64,000 nucleotides of DNA from Leptolyngbya iicbica LK (GCF_004212215.1 NZ_QVFV01000001.1:692814-756813), one strand, 5' to 3'; shown: positions 16,305-25,807, counted from the stretch's first letter. Program-made: numbers and translations. Notes: generated from the sequence alone by a model not told the origin.

Positions 16305-16988
16305 ATGGGCAAATCGCTTTCATTTCAAAATAAAGTGGTGGCCGTGACCGGCGCGTCGGGCACCATGGGCCGCGCGCTGATTACCGAATTGCAGCACCAA
16401 GGGGCCACCGCGATCGCCCTCACCACTTCGCCCCAAGCGGATTTTGTCGACGACGTGCGAGTGGTGTCCTGGCAGGCAGGTCACGAGGCCGAGTTGCAAG
16501 CAGTTTTCCGAGAGGTGGATATTTTGGTGATTAACCACGGCATCAATGTCCACGGCGATCGCACTGCGACCGCGATCGCCAAATCCCTGGAGATCAACAG
16601 CCTGTCTGTTCTCGCCCTGATGGATACTTTCATCGCGGCTCACGCCGACCCGACCGACAAAGAAATTTGGGTCAACACTTCCGAAGCGGAGGTCGGTCCT
16701 GCCCTCAGCCCCCTCTACGAAATTTCGAAACGGCTCATCGGCGATCTGATCACCCTGAAACGCCAGGATGCCCCCTGCACGATTCGCAAAATCATCCTCG
16801 GCCCCTTTAAAAGCAACTTGAATCCCGTCGGGGTGATGTCTGCTGATCGGGTCGCGAAAGGGGTGATTGCTCGGGCCAAGCGCGATCGCCGCAACATTAT
16901 CGTCACCATCAATCCCCTCACGTTTGTGGCCTTTCCCCTCAAAGAAACGGCCCAGTCACTGTACTTTCGATTGTTTTCGCGATCATAG
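16305..16988 (+). CDS. Short-chain dehydrogenase/reductase family protein
   Basis: A 227-residue Rossmann protein. Seen: V-A-V-T-G-A-S-G-T-M-G-R-A-L (nucleotide-binding glycine loop), D-I-L-V-I-N-H-G-I-N (the NAG-like strand), W-V-N-T-S-E-A-E-V-G and Y-E-I-S-K (the Y-x-x-x-K catalytic pair). It resembles the reductase half of the cyanobacterial two-domain 'sterol desaturase/short-chain dehydrogenase' proteins, but no desaturase domain is encoded here. Start at ATG 16305 chosen because residues before it are not family-like. Substrate unknown. The next gene downstream belongs to a compositionally different island. Confidence 0.8.
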   Translation: MGKSLSFQNKVVAVTGASGTMGRALITELQHQGATAIALTTSPQADFVDDVRVVSWQAGHEAELQAVFREVDILVINHGINVHGDRTATAIAKSLEINSLSVLALMDTFIAAHADPTDKEIWVNTSEAEVGPALSPLYEISKRLIGDLITLKRQDAPCTIRKIILGPFKSNLNPVGVMSADRVAKGVIARAKRDRRNIIVTINPLTFVAFPLKETAQSLYFRLFSRS

Positions 16989-17062
16989 CTACCAGTCACA
17001 TTTAAGCTGTCTCTTAAAATCAGAATTTTCCAGAACTTCTAAAACTATAAATATTTAGACTC

Positions 17063-18004
17063 ATGAATAATAAAGAAAATTTCTTTGATAGTTTCTTCTC
17101 ATCCTATAGTTATGAATTAAAGAGCCAGATGAAGCGCTTGGACACATTGATAGGCAGAGATCATTGGCTAAGTGTAGGAAATTACAAAGAGTCGATATTG
17201 AGGAAGCTTATCCGGAACACGATACCGAAAAAATTTGAGGTTAGCACTGGATTCATCTTGGCTTCTGATGAACAGGGAAATCCTATCAAGTCCAAACAAA
17301 TTGACATTATCATATGGGATTCGCATGAATTTTCGCCTGTATTTCAGGATGAAGAATTTGTGATCGTACCACCTGAGGCTTGTCGTGCTGTCGTAGAAGT
17401 TAAAAGCACTTTCAATAGAAAAAGCATGCTTAAAGCTCTGAGCTCACTTGATACAATCCTCGAATTTGTCCGAACTCCTCTTCTGCAAAACTGCCAGATC
17501 AAGAAGTATGCATTCTTTTTCGATAAAAAAAGCGATTGTTTTCCAGATGACATCTTTGATTGCTTGATTGAATTTTATTCGGACATTTCTGATTTCCCCT
17601 TGCAAGTAAGAGTCGATTGCACTAAGTCCAGGTGGCCTCAAGATAGATCCTGGCAATTATTCTCCATTGATGGAATCTTTGTTTTAGGAGAGGGGATGGT
17701 TTTGCGAAGAGTTAGAGGCTTTAATCAAAGGGATGTCAAATTCATGTTTGAAGCTTATAAGACTGCTGGCAAAAACTTGGATTTAGACCATACTTACTCT
17801 GTTTTTGAACACGAAATTCAAAGATCAATAAATAATAATTACAGTCCCGGCTTGTACTACACTAAGCAACCTGGATTGCAATCTATCATCAATAATATTT
17901 CAATAGCTAAGCTTTTGAGAGATGCAGTTATGATTTTTCCCGCAATAAGTGAGAAGGATCTTTATAATGACATCCCTAAAGAAAGCGTGTACAAGCTGAA
18001 ATGA
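17063..18004 (+). CDS. DUF6602-type PD-(D/E)XK nuclease-like protein
   Basis: A 313-residue protein with markedly AT-rich codon use compared with its neighbours. Seen: G-N-Y-K-E-S-I-L-R (Glu 43), S-K-Q-I-D-I-I-I-W-D (Asp 81) and A-V-V-E-V-K-S (Glu 112-x-Lys 114); together these give the E...D...ExK spacing of PD-(D/E)XK nuclease-fold domains. The sequence resembles the DUF6602 family, proteins of unknown function often found in bacterial accessory regions. The second half (170-313) has no motif I recognise. It stands alone, with no methyltransferase or helicase partner nearby. The lack of HIP1 sites and the base composition argue for recent acquisition. A DNA-cleaving or defence role is inference. 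Confidence 0.68.
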   Translation: MNNKENFFDSFFSSYSYELKSQMKRLDTLIGRDHWLSVGNYKESILRKLIRNTIPKKFEVSTGFILASDEQGNPIKSKQIDIIIWDSHEFSPVFQDEEFVIVPPEACRAVVEVKSTFNRKSMLKALSSLDTILEFVRTPLLQNCQIKKYAFFFDKKSDCFPDDIFDCLIEFYSDISDFPLQVRVDCTKSRWPQDRSWQLFSIDGIFVLGEGMVLRRVRGFNQRDVKFMFEAYKTAGKNLDLDHTYSVFEHEIQRSINNNYSPGLYYTKQPGLQSIINNISIAKLLRDAVMIFPAISEKDLYNDIPKESVYKLK

Positions 18005-18148
18005 AATTTGTACGGCAATAATCAGTCTAGTGAGTGAAAGTTTGAATCTGAGGTTTATTGGTAGCAAGGGTTTCAGGATTAGTGCCTTACCTCATCTCAT
18101 GTGTACGGAAACTGCTGTGGCAGTTAACAGATCAAAGCATTTTTTTAG

Positions 18149-18544
18149 ATGACTGACTTTCAAGAAATCTTGAACATTGCCCAAGCGGCCTTTGCAGATT
18201 TTGCCGCCGGACTCGCCAATGGTGACTGGCAACCCTTTCTCGATCGCCTCAGCAATGACGTGACTTTTTGGTTTCCTGCTGGCCCCTTCAAAGGTCACAA
18301 CCAGGGCAAAGAAAAGATCGCGGCCTTTCTCGCCATGGTGCCCCAGGTCTTCCCCGGTGGACTGACGCTGGAAGTCGTGCAGATCACGAGCAATGCAACC
18401 ACCGTCGTGTTTGAAGTGCGATCCACAGGCCGCATGGGGAGCGAGCCATACGAAAATCAGGCCGCGATCGCCTTCGACCTTCGGGATGGCCAAATCTGCG
18501 CTTACCGCGAGTATCTGGGCGTCGTCTTCCAACTGGGACAGTAA
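18149..18544 (+). CDS. SnoaL-like/NTF2-superfamily protein
   Basis: A 131-residue single-domain protein with the cone-shaped NTF2 fold pattern: an N-terminal helix region (I-L-N-I-A-Q-A-A-F-A-D-F-A-A-G-L), W-Q-P-F-L-D-R-L-S-N-D-V-T-F-W-F-P-A-G-P-F-K-G, G-K-E-K-I-A-A-F and a terminal R-D-G-Q-I-C-A-Y-R-E-Y-L-G, all typical of SnoaL-like polyketide cyclase relatives. Such proteins bind small hydrophobic ligands or act as isomerases or hydrolases; no specific substrate can be read. Composition is back to the genome norm with a GCGATCGC inside, so it marks the end of the AT-rich island. Confidence 0.75.
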   Translation: MTDFQEILNIAQAAFADFAAGLANGDWQPFLDRLSNDVTFWFPAGPFKGHNQGKEKIAAFLAMVPQVFPGGLTLEVVQITSNATTVVFEVRSTGRMGSEPYENQAAIAFDLRDGQICAYREYLGVVFQLGQ

Positions 18545-18715
18545 GCCGACAGCCGCTCTCGCCTGTTTGAGCGTCCTCATCCCCCTACAAATCACTGGCG
18601 ATGCCGAAAAGTGCCAATCACTTCACCGAAACCCGCCGCTGCGCTGTCTGAAAGATGGAGTGGGCTACCCCCTCGGCTTATCTATTGTTGTAGATGAAGG
18701 TCACCCCCCAAGATC

Positions 18716-18958
18716 ATGCAAAGCTCCCTCCAGCTCCCAAGTATTACTGCCAAGATCGCCATGGTGTTGCTGAGTAGTATTGACGACGCGGTAATCATTA
18801 CCCTCAGCAAACTCGGTATTCCGGTGCCGGGGTTACAGGGATTAAGCACGATCTTGATGACCATCACGGTCTGCTTTTGGCTATATCGCTTGCTGCGCTT
18901 TGTGAGCCGTTGCGATCGCCGCCTCATCTGGCCCCGCCTCTGTGATGCGCTGAAATAA
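18716..18958 (+). CDS. Possible small membrane protein
   Basis: An 80-residue frame from ATG 18716. The N-terminal half has moderately hydrophobic stretches (A-M-V-L-L-S-S-I-D-D-A-V-I-I-T-L) and the middle a plausible membrane helix (S-T-I-L-M-T-I-T-V-C-F-W-L-Y-R-L-L), followed by a basic C-terminus. No family recognised and no clear Shine-Dalgarno. It fills an otherwise gene-free gap before the DUF928 gene. It may be real, but I would not be surprised if it were a chance frame. Confidence 0.35.
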   Translation: MQSSLQLPSITAKIAMVLLSSIDDAVIITLSKLGIPVPGLQGLSTILMTITVCFWLYRLLRFVSRCDRRLIWPRLCDALK

Positions 18959-19038
18959 ATTGAGGCATCGACCTGACTCTTCATTCGCCTTACTGCGATC
19001 GACCCGTTATCCTAAGCCCACGTCGAGATTCATTCACC

Positions 19039-19830
19039 ATGTTTGTGTCACATTCGCCCCAACCTCACGTTTTATCTGCACTGCGCGCCTTTGCTGGCGG
19101 GATCAGTTGTCTGCTCGCGATCGCCAGCCCCACTTGGGCTCAGTCATCGCCTACCCCCGCACCCTTATCCGCCGACGTTCTCATCAGCAATGCCCGCGCC
19201 TATGATCCGCCCGCTGGTTCCACTGGGGGCGGTGCGAATACCGGGGGTGGCATTCGGGGCTGTAACGGTGAAATGATTGCCCTCGCCCCAGCCTTTCATA
19301 CCCCTGGTCAAACCTTCTCGGCATATCCCACGTTTGTGTGGTACCTCAGTGAAGACGTTGCCGATCGCTTGGAATTTACCCTCTTTCACCAGGGCCCTAC
19401 CGGCGAAACCGAAATTTTCAGCCAAGAAATTCTCCCCGGCGAAGCGGGCTATCAAGCCTTCACGCTACCAGCCGATGCTGAGCCGCTCGGAGTCGGTGAA
19501 ACCTATCGTTGGCAAACCACACGGTACTGTGATGCCAATAATCCAGGTGCCATTCAGTGGGTTGAGTCCGAAATCACTGTCGTTGAGCCGCCCCGCAGCT
19601 TAGCATTGCTAGAGACTGTAGCGCCGACCCCCTGGCAAAAGGGCATCCGATTTGCCCGCGCCGGTTACTGGTATGACGCCTTGGCCCAGGTCTACGCTGC
19701 TAACACCGTGGACGATCAAGCTCTGCGCCAAGCCTTGCTGCTGGATATCGCTGATCTCGCAGCAGAAACCAATAACAGCACCGCGAATCGCTGGAGCGAT
19801 CGCCTGCGAAGCCTGGTCGAAACGCCCTAA
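19039..19830 (+). CDS. DUF928 domain protein, paralogue 1
   Basis: A 263-residue exported protein. Seen: signal peptide (hydrophobic 15-32, then S-P-T-W-A-Q), a Gly-rich linker, R-G-C-N-G-E-M-I-A-L-A-P, Y-P-T-F-V-W-Y-L and Y-R-W-Q-T-T-R-Y-C-D-A-N-N-P, which are the two cysteine-containing motifs of DUF928, then a helical hairpin near the C-terminus (A-G-Y-W-Y-D-A-L-A-Q-V-Y). DUF928 is almost confined to cyanobacteria and has no known function; the core looks like a periplasmic beta-sandwich. Unlike the other two copies in this window (near 47.5 and 57 kb) this one has no CHASE2 gene beside it. Confidence 0.85.
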   Translation: MFVSHSPQPHVLSALRAFAGGISCLLAIASPTWAQSSPTPAPLSADVLISNARAYDPPAGSTGGGANTGGGIRGCNGEMIALAPAFHTPGQTFSAYPTFVWYLSEDVADRLEFTLFHQGPTGETEIFSQEILPGEAGYQAFTLPADAEPLGVGETYRWQTTRYCDANNPGAIQWVESEITVVEPPRSLALLETVAPTPWQKGIRFARAGYWYDALAQVYAANTVDDQALRQALLLDIADLAAETNNSTANRWSDRLRSLVETP

Positions 19831-20130
19831 CCTCAACGAAGCCAGCGGCGAAAACAGCAAGAGTCTGGAGATGATTGGTCAGCGAGCTCGTCAGTCAGGG
19901 GAATCCAATGTAAAGCATGAGCCCATGTCAGGCATTTGAAGACATCCCTAACCAAGTCATCAAGGCCATGATTGGCTCCCTCACGTCCCTGTCCCGCCGC
20001 CCCGCCGACTCTCCAGGCTTTAATCTTCACCAACCGGAGACTTTACCAATCGCACTCATTAAAGAATTTGCGGCCTAACCACCCATAATTTCTTTTAAGC
20101 TTTGAACACAGCGTTTGAAAGGAATCCTCC

Positions 20131-22206
20131 ATGGTGAAGGTTGTTCAGGTGACTCGGGTGGGCGTTGCTGCGGGAACTGCGATCGCGCTCTTCGCACCCG
20201 GTTGGTTCAACATTGCGGCCCAGGCTCAAAGTCTCGCTCCTGATGAGGTGACTGCGCTTCCTGTCGTGCCCGATGAAGTTGTGGCTTGTGACCTGTTGAT
20301 TGTGGGGGGCGGGTTGTCCGGCACAGCAGCGGCCTATCAGGCTCTAAAAGCAGGCCACACCGTTTGTCTGACAGAAATGACCGACTGGGTCGGCGGGCAA
20401 ATTTCATCTCAGGGCACCACCGCGCTGGATGAATCTCGTCGCCAGCGCCAACTCCTCTTTTACCCCGCTGGCTACAACGAGTTACGCCAACGAGTCGAAG
20501 CCAAGTATGGTGAACTTGATCCCGGTCGCTGCTGGGTCAGCGCCACCTGCTTCTTGCCCTACGACGCCCACGCCATTTTGTTCGACATGCTCGAAGACGC
20601 GGCTGACGAAGGGCATGGGGTCTTGAAATGGTTTCCCAACACCGTCCCCAAAGAGCTAGAATTCAGCGCCGACGGCACTCAAATCGTCAGTATGGTGGGC
20701 ATTCAACACCGTCCTCAACCGGGGACACCGCCCCTGAATACGGAACCCCTATCGGCGGTGATTGAAGACTTTTACACCTACGAAGATTCGGCCCGCTTTG
20801 CCAAAAGTGCGATTCAATTTGTGCCGCCCGGAAATCCTCCTGAAGGCCCAGCCGACTGGTACGTCATCGAAGCGACGGAAACCGGCGAACTGATTGCCAT
20901 GGCTGATGTGCCCTATCGATTGGGGCTTGATCCCAAGTCTCACCTCAATCCCTCGTCGCCAGTGACCGAACAAGATCCCTATTGCACCCAGGGCTTTACC
21001 TACACCTTTGCAATGGAAAAGACCGAGGAACCGACGATCCCAGCCGTTCCCGAGTACTATCCTCAGTACGAGCCCTACTTTAGTTGGGAGCAAGTGCGCG
21101 ATTTTGACGCCCAAGACTATTACGATTTTGTCTTTACTTATCGCCGCATTTGGGCCGCTGAACCCGAGCGCACGGAGACGATCGCGGGGGTTCCTCGTCC
21201 CCGTCCGGGCGATATCTCGATGCAAAACTGGACGTGGGGCAACGACTATCGTCCCGGCAACGCCGTAGATAACCTGATTTATTCCCATGATCAGCTAGCG
21301 GAGTTGGGACAGCTAGAACCGGGAGGCTGGCTTGGGGGGCTGCGACAAGAAACCCTGCGGCGCGGCGAAGAGAATGCCATCAGCTACTACTACTGGATGG
21401 TGATTGGCGAAGGCGACTCTCAATTGGATGACAGCCTTAAAGAACCCGTACTGAACAGTCGCTATGTGTCTGGCTATGACTCACCGATGGGCACTGCTCA
21501 CGGACTGTCGAAATTCCCGTATATCCGGGAGGCGCGGCGAATTGTGGGTCGGCCCTCTTTTGGCTACGACGACGGATTTGAAATTAACGAGGTCGATTTC
21601 ACTTGGATTGATTTCAATGACCCGTTTTATGAAGAAAACCTGGATCCCGCTACCTATGAACGGCTGCGGGTAGAGGTCGCTGGGCAAGGCGCGATCGATG
21701 CCCTGGTCAATGAAACCCCACCCGGCGAAATTCCCCAACGGCAGCGGGCCAGAATTTATCCCGACTCCATTGGCATTGCCCAGTATGCGATCGACTTTCA
21801 TCCCTGCATGTTAGAGAGTCCTCCGGAAAAACCGGGCAATATTGAACGCCCCGGGGTGCGGCAGGCTCACGGTCAGGCGTATCCGACACAGATCCCGCTG
21901 CGGGCGTTGATTCCCCAACGAGTCGATAACTTGCTGGTGACGGGCAAAGGGTTGGCGATGAGCACGATCGCCGCCGCCGCTTACCGGGTTCATTCTTACG
22001 AGTGGTCGGTGGGAGTCGGGGCCGCGGCCACCGCTGACTTTGCCTTACGCAACAACGTCTTGCCCTACCAGCTAGTTGATGAGACTCCCATGCTCGACCC
22101 ACTAATGTATGAACTGAGACGCGAGCTCGAACTCAGCGGCAACCCCACCCAGTTTCCAGGCACGTCCATTTTCAACGAAGATTGGGAAGATTGGCGGCCT
22201 TGGTAG
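20131..22206 (+). CDS. Exported FAD-dependent oxidoreductase
   Basis: A 691-residue protein of the FAD_oxidored (PF12831-like) group. Seen: an N-terminal signal-like stretch (V-G-V-A-A-G-T-A-I-A-L-F-A-P-G-W then A-Q-A-Q), the dinucleotide fold C-D-L-L-I-V-G-G-G-L-S-G-T-A-A-A-Y-Q-A-L, T-E-M-T-D-W-V-G-G-Q-I-S-S-Q-G, and near the C-terminus L-L-V-T-G-K-G-L-A-M-S-T-I-A-A-A-A-Y-R-V-H, the second FAD-contacting motif. AAAGGAATCC lies just before the ATG at 20131. An FAD enzyme with an export signal is probably Tat-independent or folded outside; I see no twin-arginine. Substrate unknown. Confidence 0.8.
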   Translation: MVKVVQVTRVGVAAGTAIALFAPGWFNIAAQAQSLAPDEVTALPVVPDEVVACDLLIVGGGLSGTAAAYQALKAGHTVCLTEMTDWVGGQISSQGTTALDESRRQRQLLFYPAGYNELRQRVEAKYGELDPGRCWVSATCFLPYDAHAILFDMLEDAADEGHGVLKWFPNTVPKELEFSADGTQIVSMVGIQHRPQPGTPPLNTEPLSAVIEDFYTYEDSARFAKSAIQFVPPGNPPEGPADWYVIEATETGELIAMADVPYRLGLDPKSHLNPSSPVTEQDPYCTQGFTYTFAMEKTEEPTIPAVPEYYPQYEPYFSWEQVRDFDAQDYYDFVFTYRRIWAAEPERTETIAGVPRPRPGDISMQNWTWGNDYRPGNAVDNLIYSHDQLAELGQLEPGGWLGGLRQETLRRGEENAISYYYWMVIGEGDSQLDDSLKEPVLNSRYVSGYDSPMGTAHGLSKFPYIREARRIVGRPSFGYDDGFEINEVDFTWIDFNDPFYEENLDPATYERLRVEVAGQGAIDALVNETPPGEIPQRQRARIYPDSIGIAQYAIDFHPCMLESPPEKPGNIERPGVRQAHGQAYPTQIPLRALIPQRVDNLLVTGKGLAMSTIAAAAYRVHSYEWSVGVGAAATADFALRNNVLPYQLVDETPMLDPLMYELRRELELSGNPTQFPGTSIFNEDWEDWRPW

Positions 22207-22226
22207 TCACCCTTCTCCCCTAACGT

Positions 22227-22868
22227 TTGGATACCGCTTTGAGCAATTTTCTCTTTGATTTTGATGGCACCTTGGCGGATAGCTTATCCGCGATCGTGCT
22301 CATCACGAATCGGTTAGCCCCTGAGTTTGGCTTTCGCCCCACCCCTCTGGCAGAGGTCGAAGCGCTCAAAGGGCTGACCGCCCGCCAATTAATTCGCTAT
22401 TCCGGCATTCCGCTGCTCAAAATTCCGGCGCTGTTACGGCGCGTCCGGGCTGAGTTGAGTCAACAGGGGGGCCACATTACCCCCTGCCCGGGCGTCATTG
22501 AGGTGATTCGCACCCTATATGCGCAGCACCATACGCTGGCGGTGGTCACTTCTAATTCGCCTGCCACAGTGGAAGCCTTTTTAGCAGCCCATGACTTAAC
22601 GCACTGTTTTCTCAGTGTCGATGGCGGCGGCACCCTCTTTCGCAAGGGCAAGTTGATTATGCGCTGTCTGGAAAAACATCAGCTCGTCCCTCGTGAAACC
22701 GTATATGTGGGCGACGAAATTCGCGACATTGACGCCGCGCAGTTTGCTGGGGTGAGGCCAGTTTCCGTAACGTGGGGCTTTAATAGTCGTCCGCTGTTGA
22801 TGAAGATGTCCCCGGACTGGCTGATTGATGATCCCGAGCTGCTGCTGGCGATCGCCGACCAGCTGTAA
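22227..22868 (+). CDS. HAD-family phosphatase, phosphoglycolate phosphatase-like
   Basis: A 213-residue haloacid dehalogenase-type hydrolase. Seen: motif I F-L-F-D-F-D-G-T-L-A-D-S at the N-terminus, motif II V-V-T-S-N-S, a Lys in F-R-K-G-K, and motif IV Y-V-G-D-E-I-R-D-I-D-A-A, with a helical cap between. Related to Gph/PpaX-type phosphatases; the substrate could be 2-phosphoglycolate or another small phosphate ester. No ATG is available before motif I: the likely start is TTG at 22227, or TTG at 22239. It begins 20 bases after the FAD gene stop, so it may be co-transcribed. Confidence 0.82.
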   Translation: MDTALSNFLFDFDGTLADSLSAIVLITNRLAPEFGFRPTPLAEVEALKGLTARQLIRYSGIPLLKIPALLRRVRAELSQQGGHITPCPGVIEVIRTLYAQHHTLAVVTSNSPATVEAFLAAHDLTHCFLSVDGGGTLFRKGKLIMRCLEKHQLVPRETVYVGDEIRDIDAAQFAGVRPVSVTWGFNSRPLLMKMSPDWLIDDPELLLAIADQL

Positions 22869-23195
22869 CATCCTCAGCGGTCACAACTGAACGACAAATC
22901 ATCCACCGTTTCGACCACAAGGTGCTATAGTTAGAAGCCAACTCAAATGGCTACGGACGTTAGGAGAGTCAGCCGTTTTGTCGCGGTCAGCGTCACGTTT
23001 AAGTACAAAGGTTTTGTGAAAATAAAACTTTGCCATTTGTTACATAACGTTAATTAAGCTACTATTAGATTCTCCAAGGTGCATTCTGGTCTGCACCTAC
23101 AGTCTTCTCTGTTTGAGGAGGCGCATAGCAATACACCGCCTAGACTAGGCCCAACTTGACCTTTGGGGTAGGCGCTTACCGGAATTACACACTGT
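22869..23195 (+). promoter_or_regulatory. Long leader of the DEAD-box helicase gene
   Basis: 327 non-coding bases, AT-rich in the middle (about 23005-23070, including TTACATAACGTTAATTAA), then a hairpin AGGTGCA-8-TGCACCT near 23079-23100. Long structured 5' leaders are usual for cold-inducible cyanobacterial RNA helicase genes (crhR type), where they control expression; that this one does so is inference. No Shine-Dalgarno precedes the ATG at 23196. Confidence 0.5.
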
Positions 23196-24527
23196 ATGTC
23201 TTTTGAATCTCTTGGCTTGTCTGGCAAGCTACTGCGGGCGATCGCGGATGAAGGTTATGAAACGCCAACTCCGATTCAGGCGGAGGCGATTCCTGCGGTT
23301 TTGGCAGGCCATGATTTACTCGCCAGTGCGCAAACGGGCACGGGTAAAACTGCCAGTTTCACGCTGCCGATCTTGGAACGTTTGAACCAAACCAAGCCGG
23401 CTCGTAACCGTCGCATTCGGGCCCTTGTGCTCACACCCACACGCGAACTGGCGGCACAGGTAGAAGCCAGCATCAAAACCTACGGCAAATATATGCCGCT
23501 ACGCATTGCCTCAATTTACGGGGGCACTCGCATGGGACCGCAAATTGCCCGCCTGCGCAAAGGCGTGGATGTGTTGGTTGCGACTCCCGGACGCTTGCTC
23601 GACCATTTAGGTCAAGGCACTGCCGATCTTGCAGCGGTGGAAACCCTGGTACTGGATGAAGCCGATCGCATGTTGGATATGGGCTTTATCCACGACATTC
23701 GCAAAATCATTGAGCATACGAGAAGCGATCGCCAAACGCTGTTGTTTTCCGCCACCTTCTCGCGCCAAATTCGTAAACTGGCCGACGATCTCTTGGATAA
23801 TCCCAAGGTGATTGAGGTGGCGCGTACCAACACCGTCGCGGAGAATGTGACTCAGGTAGTGCATCCGGTAGATCGGCACCGTAAGCGCGAACTGCTGTCA
23901 CACATGATCGGCTCGAAAAATTGGGGGCGAGTGCTCGTTTTCACTCGCACCAAGCATGGCGCGAATCGGTTGGCTGAGCAGCTGCAAAGCGATGGTCTGA
24001 CTTCCGACACCATTCACGGCAACAAGAGCCAAAGTGCTCGCGCTCGCGCACTAGATTCGTTTAAGCGCGGCAAGGTCCGGGTCTTGGTGGCAACGGATGT
24101 GGCAGCCCGAGGGTTGGACATTGACGAACTGCCCCACGTGGTGAATTTCGATTTGCCCAACGTGGCCGAAGACTATGTGCACCGCATTGGCCGGACGGGC
24201 CGGGCCGGGAATGAGGGCGACGCCGTTTCCCTCGTCTGTGTCGATGAGCATTATCTGCTGCGCAATATCGAACGGTTGCTCAAGCGCGATATTCCCTCAA
24301 CTATCGTGCCGGGGTATGAGCCGGATCCTTCCATTGAGCCGCAGCCTATTCCCGGTGCCAAGCGGCCTTCCAGTCGAAATGGCCATAGCAAAAGCTACTC
24401 CCGTAATGGCCAAAATCGTCGTTATGGCAGCCGCAATAAGGGGCGGTCATCGAGTCCCAATGCTCGTCGCAACGGCAAGTCGCTGCCTGCGCCCGTGCTG
24501 AATAAAGGGAAGCATAAGCAGGCGTAA
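23196..24527 (+). CDS. DEAD-box RNA helicase, RhlE/Crh type
   Basis: ATP-dependent RNA unwinding enzyme. Seen in 443 residues, in order: F-E-S-L-G-L (F motif), [10 protein letters not shown] (Q motif), A-Q-T-G-T-G-K-T (Walker A), P-T-R-E-L-A, T-P-G-R-L, V-L-D-E-A-D (DEAD box), [27 protein letters not shown] and H-R-I-G-R-T-G-R. All catalytic motifs look intact. The C-terminal 70 residues are basic, rich in Arg, Ser, Asn and Gly, an RNA-binding tail. A long leader precedes it and a strong terminator follows 32 bases downstream, so it is monocistronic. Cold-stress RNA remodelling is the likely role. Confidence 0.92.
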   Translation: MSFESLGLSGKLLRAIADEGYETPTPIQAEAIPAVLAGHDLLASAQTGTGKTASFTLPILERLNQTKPARNRRIRALVLTPTRELAAQVEASIKTYGKYMPLRIASIYGGTRMGPQIARLRKGVDVLVATPGRLLDHLGQGTADLAAVETLVLDEADRMLDMGFIHDIRKIIEHTRSDRQTLLFSATFSRQIRKLADDLLDNPKVIEVARTNTVAENVTQVVHPVDRHRKRELLSHMIGSKNWGRVLVFTRTKHGANRLAEQLQSDGLTSDTIHGNKSQSARARALDSFKRGKVRVLVATDVAARGLDIDELPHVVNFDLPNVAEDYVHRIGRTGRAGNEGDAVSLVCVDEHYLLRNIERLLKRDIPSTIVPGYEPDPSIEPQPIPGAKRPSSRNGHSKSYSRNGQNRRYGSRNKGRSSSPNARRNGKSLPAPVLNKGKHKQA

Positions 24528-24558
24528 TTGCGCACTATCTGATTAGAGTTTTGCAGCA

Positions 24559-24591
24559 GGGGATGGTCACAGTTGTGGCCATCCCCTTTTT
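24559..24591 (+). terminator. Rho-independent terminator of the helicase gene
   Basis: GGGGATGG (24559-24566) pairs with CCATCCCC (24579-24586); the loop adds a CAC/GTG pair, and five Ts follow. It lies 32 bases after the helicase stop and before the convergent DUF6159 gene. Confidence 0.88.
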
Positions 24592-24637
24592 GCGTCGGCT
24601 GCAGCAGCGGACAGGGGTGCTGCCGTTTAGTGCAACA

Positions 24638-25525
24638 TCAGGTCGGGAAAGCATTACGGGCCAAATCGTTGTCGATAAAGCGTCCTGCATCACCGGTCTG
24701 CGCATAGTGGTATAGCGAAGCTTGAAAGACTCCGTTGATCGCTCCAGTAATCAGGGCTAAAGCCCCAAACGCCACAACGCCAAACAAAACAGTCAACACA
24801 ATGAGGGGGATAAAACCGGTGGATATGGCCACCACCAATAAACCCACAAATACTGCCAATAGGACGAACTGTACTAAGAAGCCAACGCCCCCAATCACAG
24901 CGCGCCCCGTAAAGCCTTCGCCCCAGGTTTGCTTAAAGATGTCCCAACTGCGGCTGATGGCTTGGACGGGACCGACATTTTCCACCACATAGACTGGAAT
25001 CGCGAAAAAGACCACCACACTCCACACTCCTTGAATCAGTCCGCCAATCAAGGACGTAATAATAGCGACAACGATGTTCTCGGAGTCTCGTCCGGCGTCC
25101 CGAAGCATGTGGGCCACGGTGCCAATAGTGGCCGATATTAGGGCAAAACCAATAATCTGCCCCCAGCGGCTGATGGCGATCTCGAGACCATCCCCCACGT
25201 CAGCCGATTCACCCTTAAGCAGTTTGAGCGCCACCCCGACCAACGCCGTATTGGAAAAGATGATGACGGTGTAGCACACGAAATAATACAGAAACAGCAT
25301 GACAATGCCAAACACCCATTGCACGCTAGATTCATCACCGTTGGTGGCAACTTGACCATCTCCTAATAACAGCGCCCCACCGACCGTGGGAATCAAGAAG
25401 ATAATCCCAACGATCACCAGAGTAATGCCGGAGATTAAAGGAAAAATCATTAACTGCGGATTATGCTTGAGGGCTTGCCAGCATTGTTGAGTTAGCTGGA
25501 CTCCATTAGCGATTTTGCGTGCCAC
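24638..25525 (-). CDS. DUF6159-type polytopic membrane protein
   Basis: A 295-residue integral membrane protein with six or so helices: L-M-I-F-P-L-I-S-G-I-T-L-V-I-V-G-I-I-F, F-G-I-V-M-L-F-L-Y-Y-F-V, I-I-G-F-A-L-I-S-A-T-I-G-T-V, a pair around V-V-F-F-A-I-P-V-Y-V-V, and two at the C-terminal end. The phrase P-V-Y-V-V-E-N-V-G-P-V-Q-A-I-S-R-S and the terminal Y-H-Y-A-Q-T-G fit the DUF6159 family, of unknown function. The start codon is GTG (25523-25525). Convergent with the helicase gene. Confidence 0.75.
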   Translation of the reverse strand: MARKIANGVQLTQQCWQALKHNPQLMIFPLISGITLVIVGIIFLIPTVGGALLLGDGQVATNGDESSVQWVFGIVMLFLYYFVCYTVIIFSNTALVGVALKLLKGESADVGDGLEIAISRWGQIIGFALISATIGTVAHMLRDAGRDSENIVVAIITSLIGGLIQGVWSVVVFFAIPVYVVENVGPVQAISRSWDIFKQTWGEGFTGRAVIGGVGFLVQFVLLAVFVGLLVVAISTGFIPLIVLTVLFGVVAFGALALITGAINGVFQASLYHYAQTGDAGRFIDNDLARNAFPT

Positions 25526-25807
25526 AATACTCTCCGTTTGCTAGATGACTGGATGCTGCTCGCCACATACCGAGAAAGCGTAGGGTGAGCCAACTTCCCT
25601 GGTTATGGCATAGCTACTCAGACTGAGCAAATTTTTTGGGCGTTCTTGAAATCTGCGATCGCCTGCAAGTAGCTCATCCCTCTGAACTAAGAGGGAAAAC
25701 GTCAGCCGCAACGACGGCACGCCAAAAGCACCTCGCCAAAACTGTCAAGTTTTCAGTTACTGCAAGGGCTGACGACTGGTTATGATGCAAAGACGCAGCC
25801 GCTCTGA

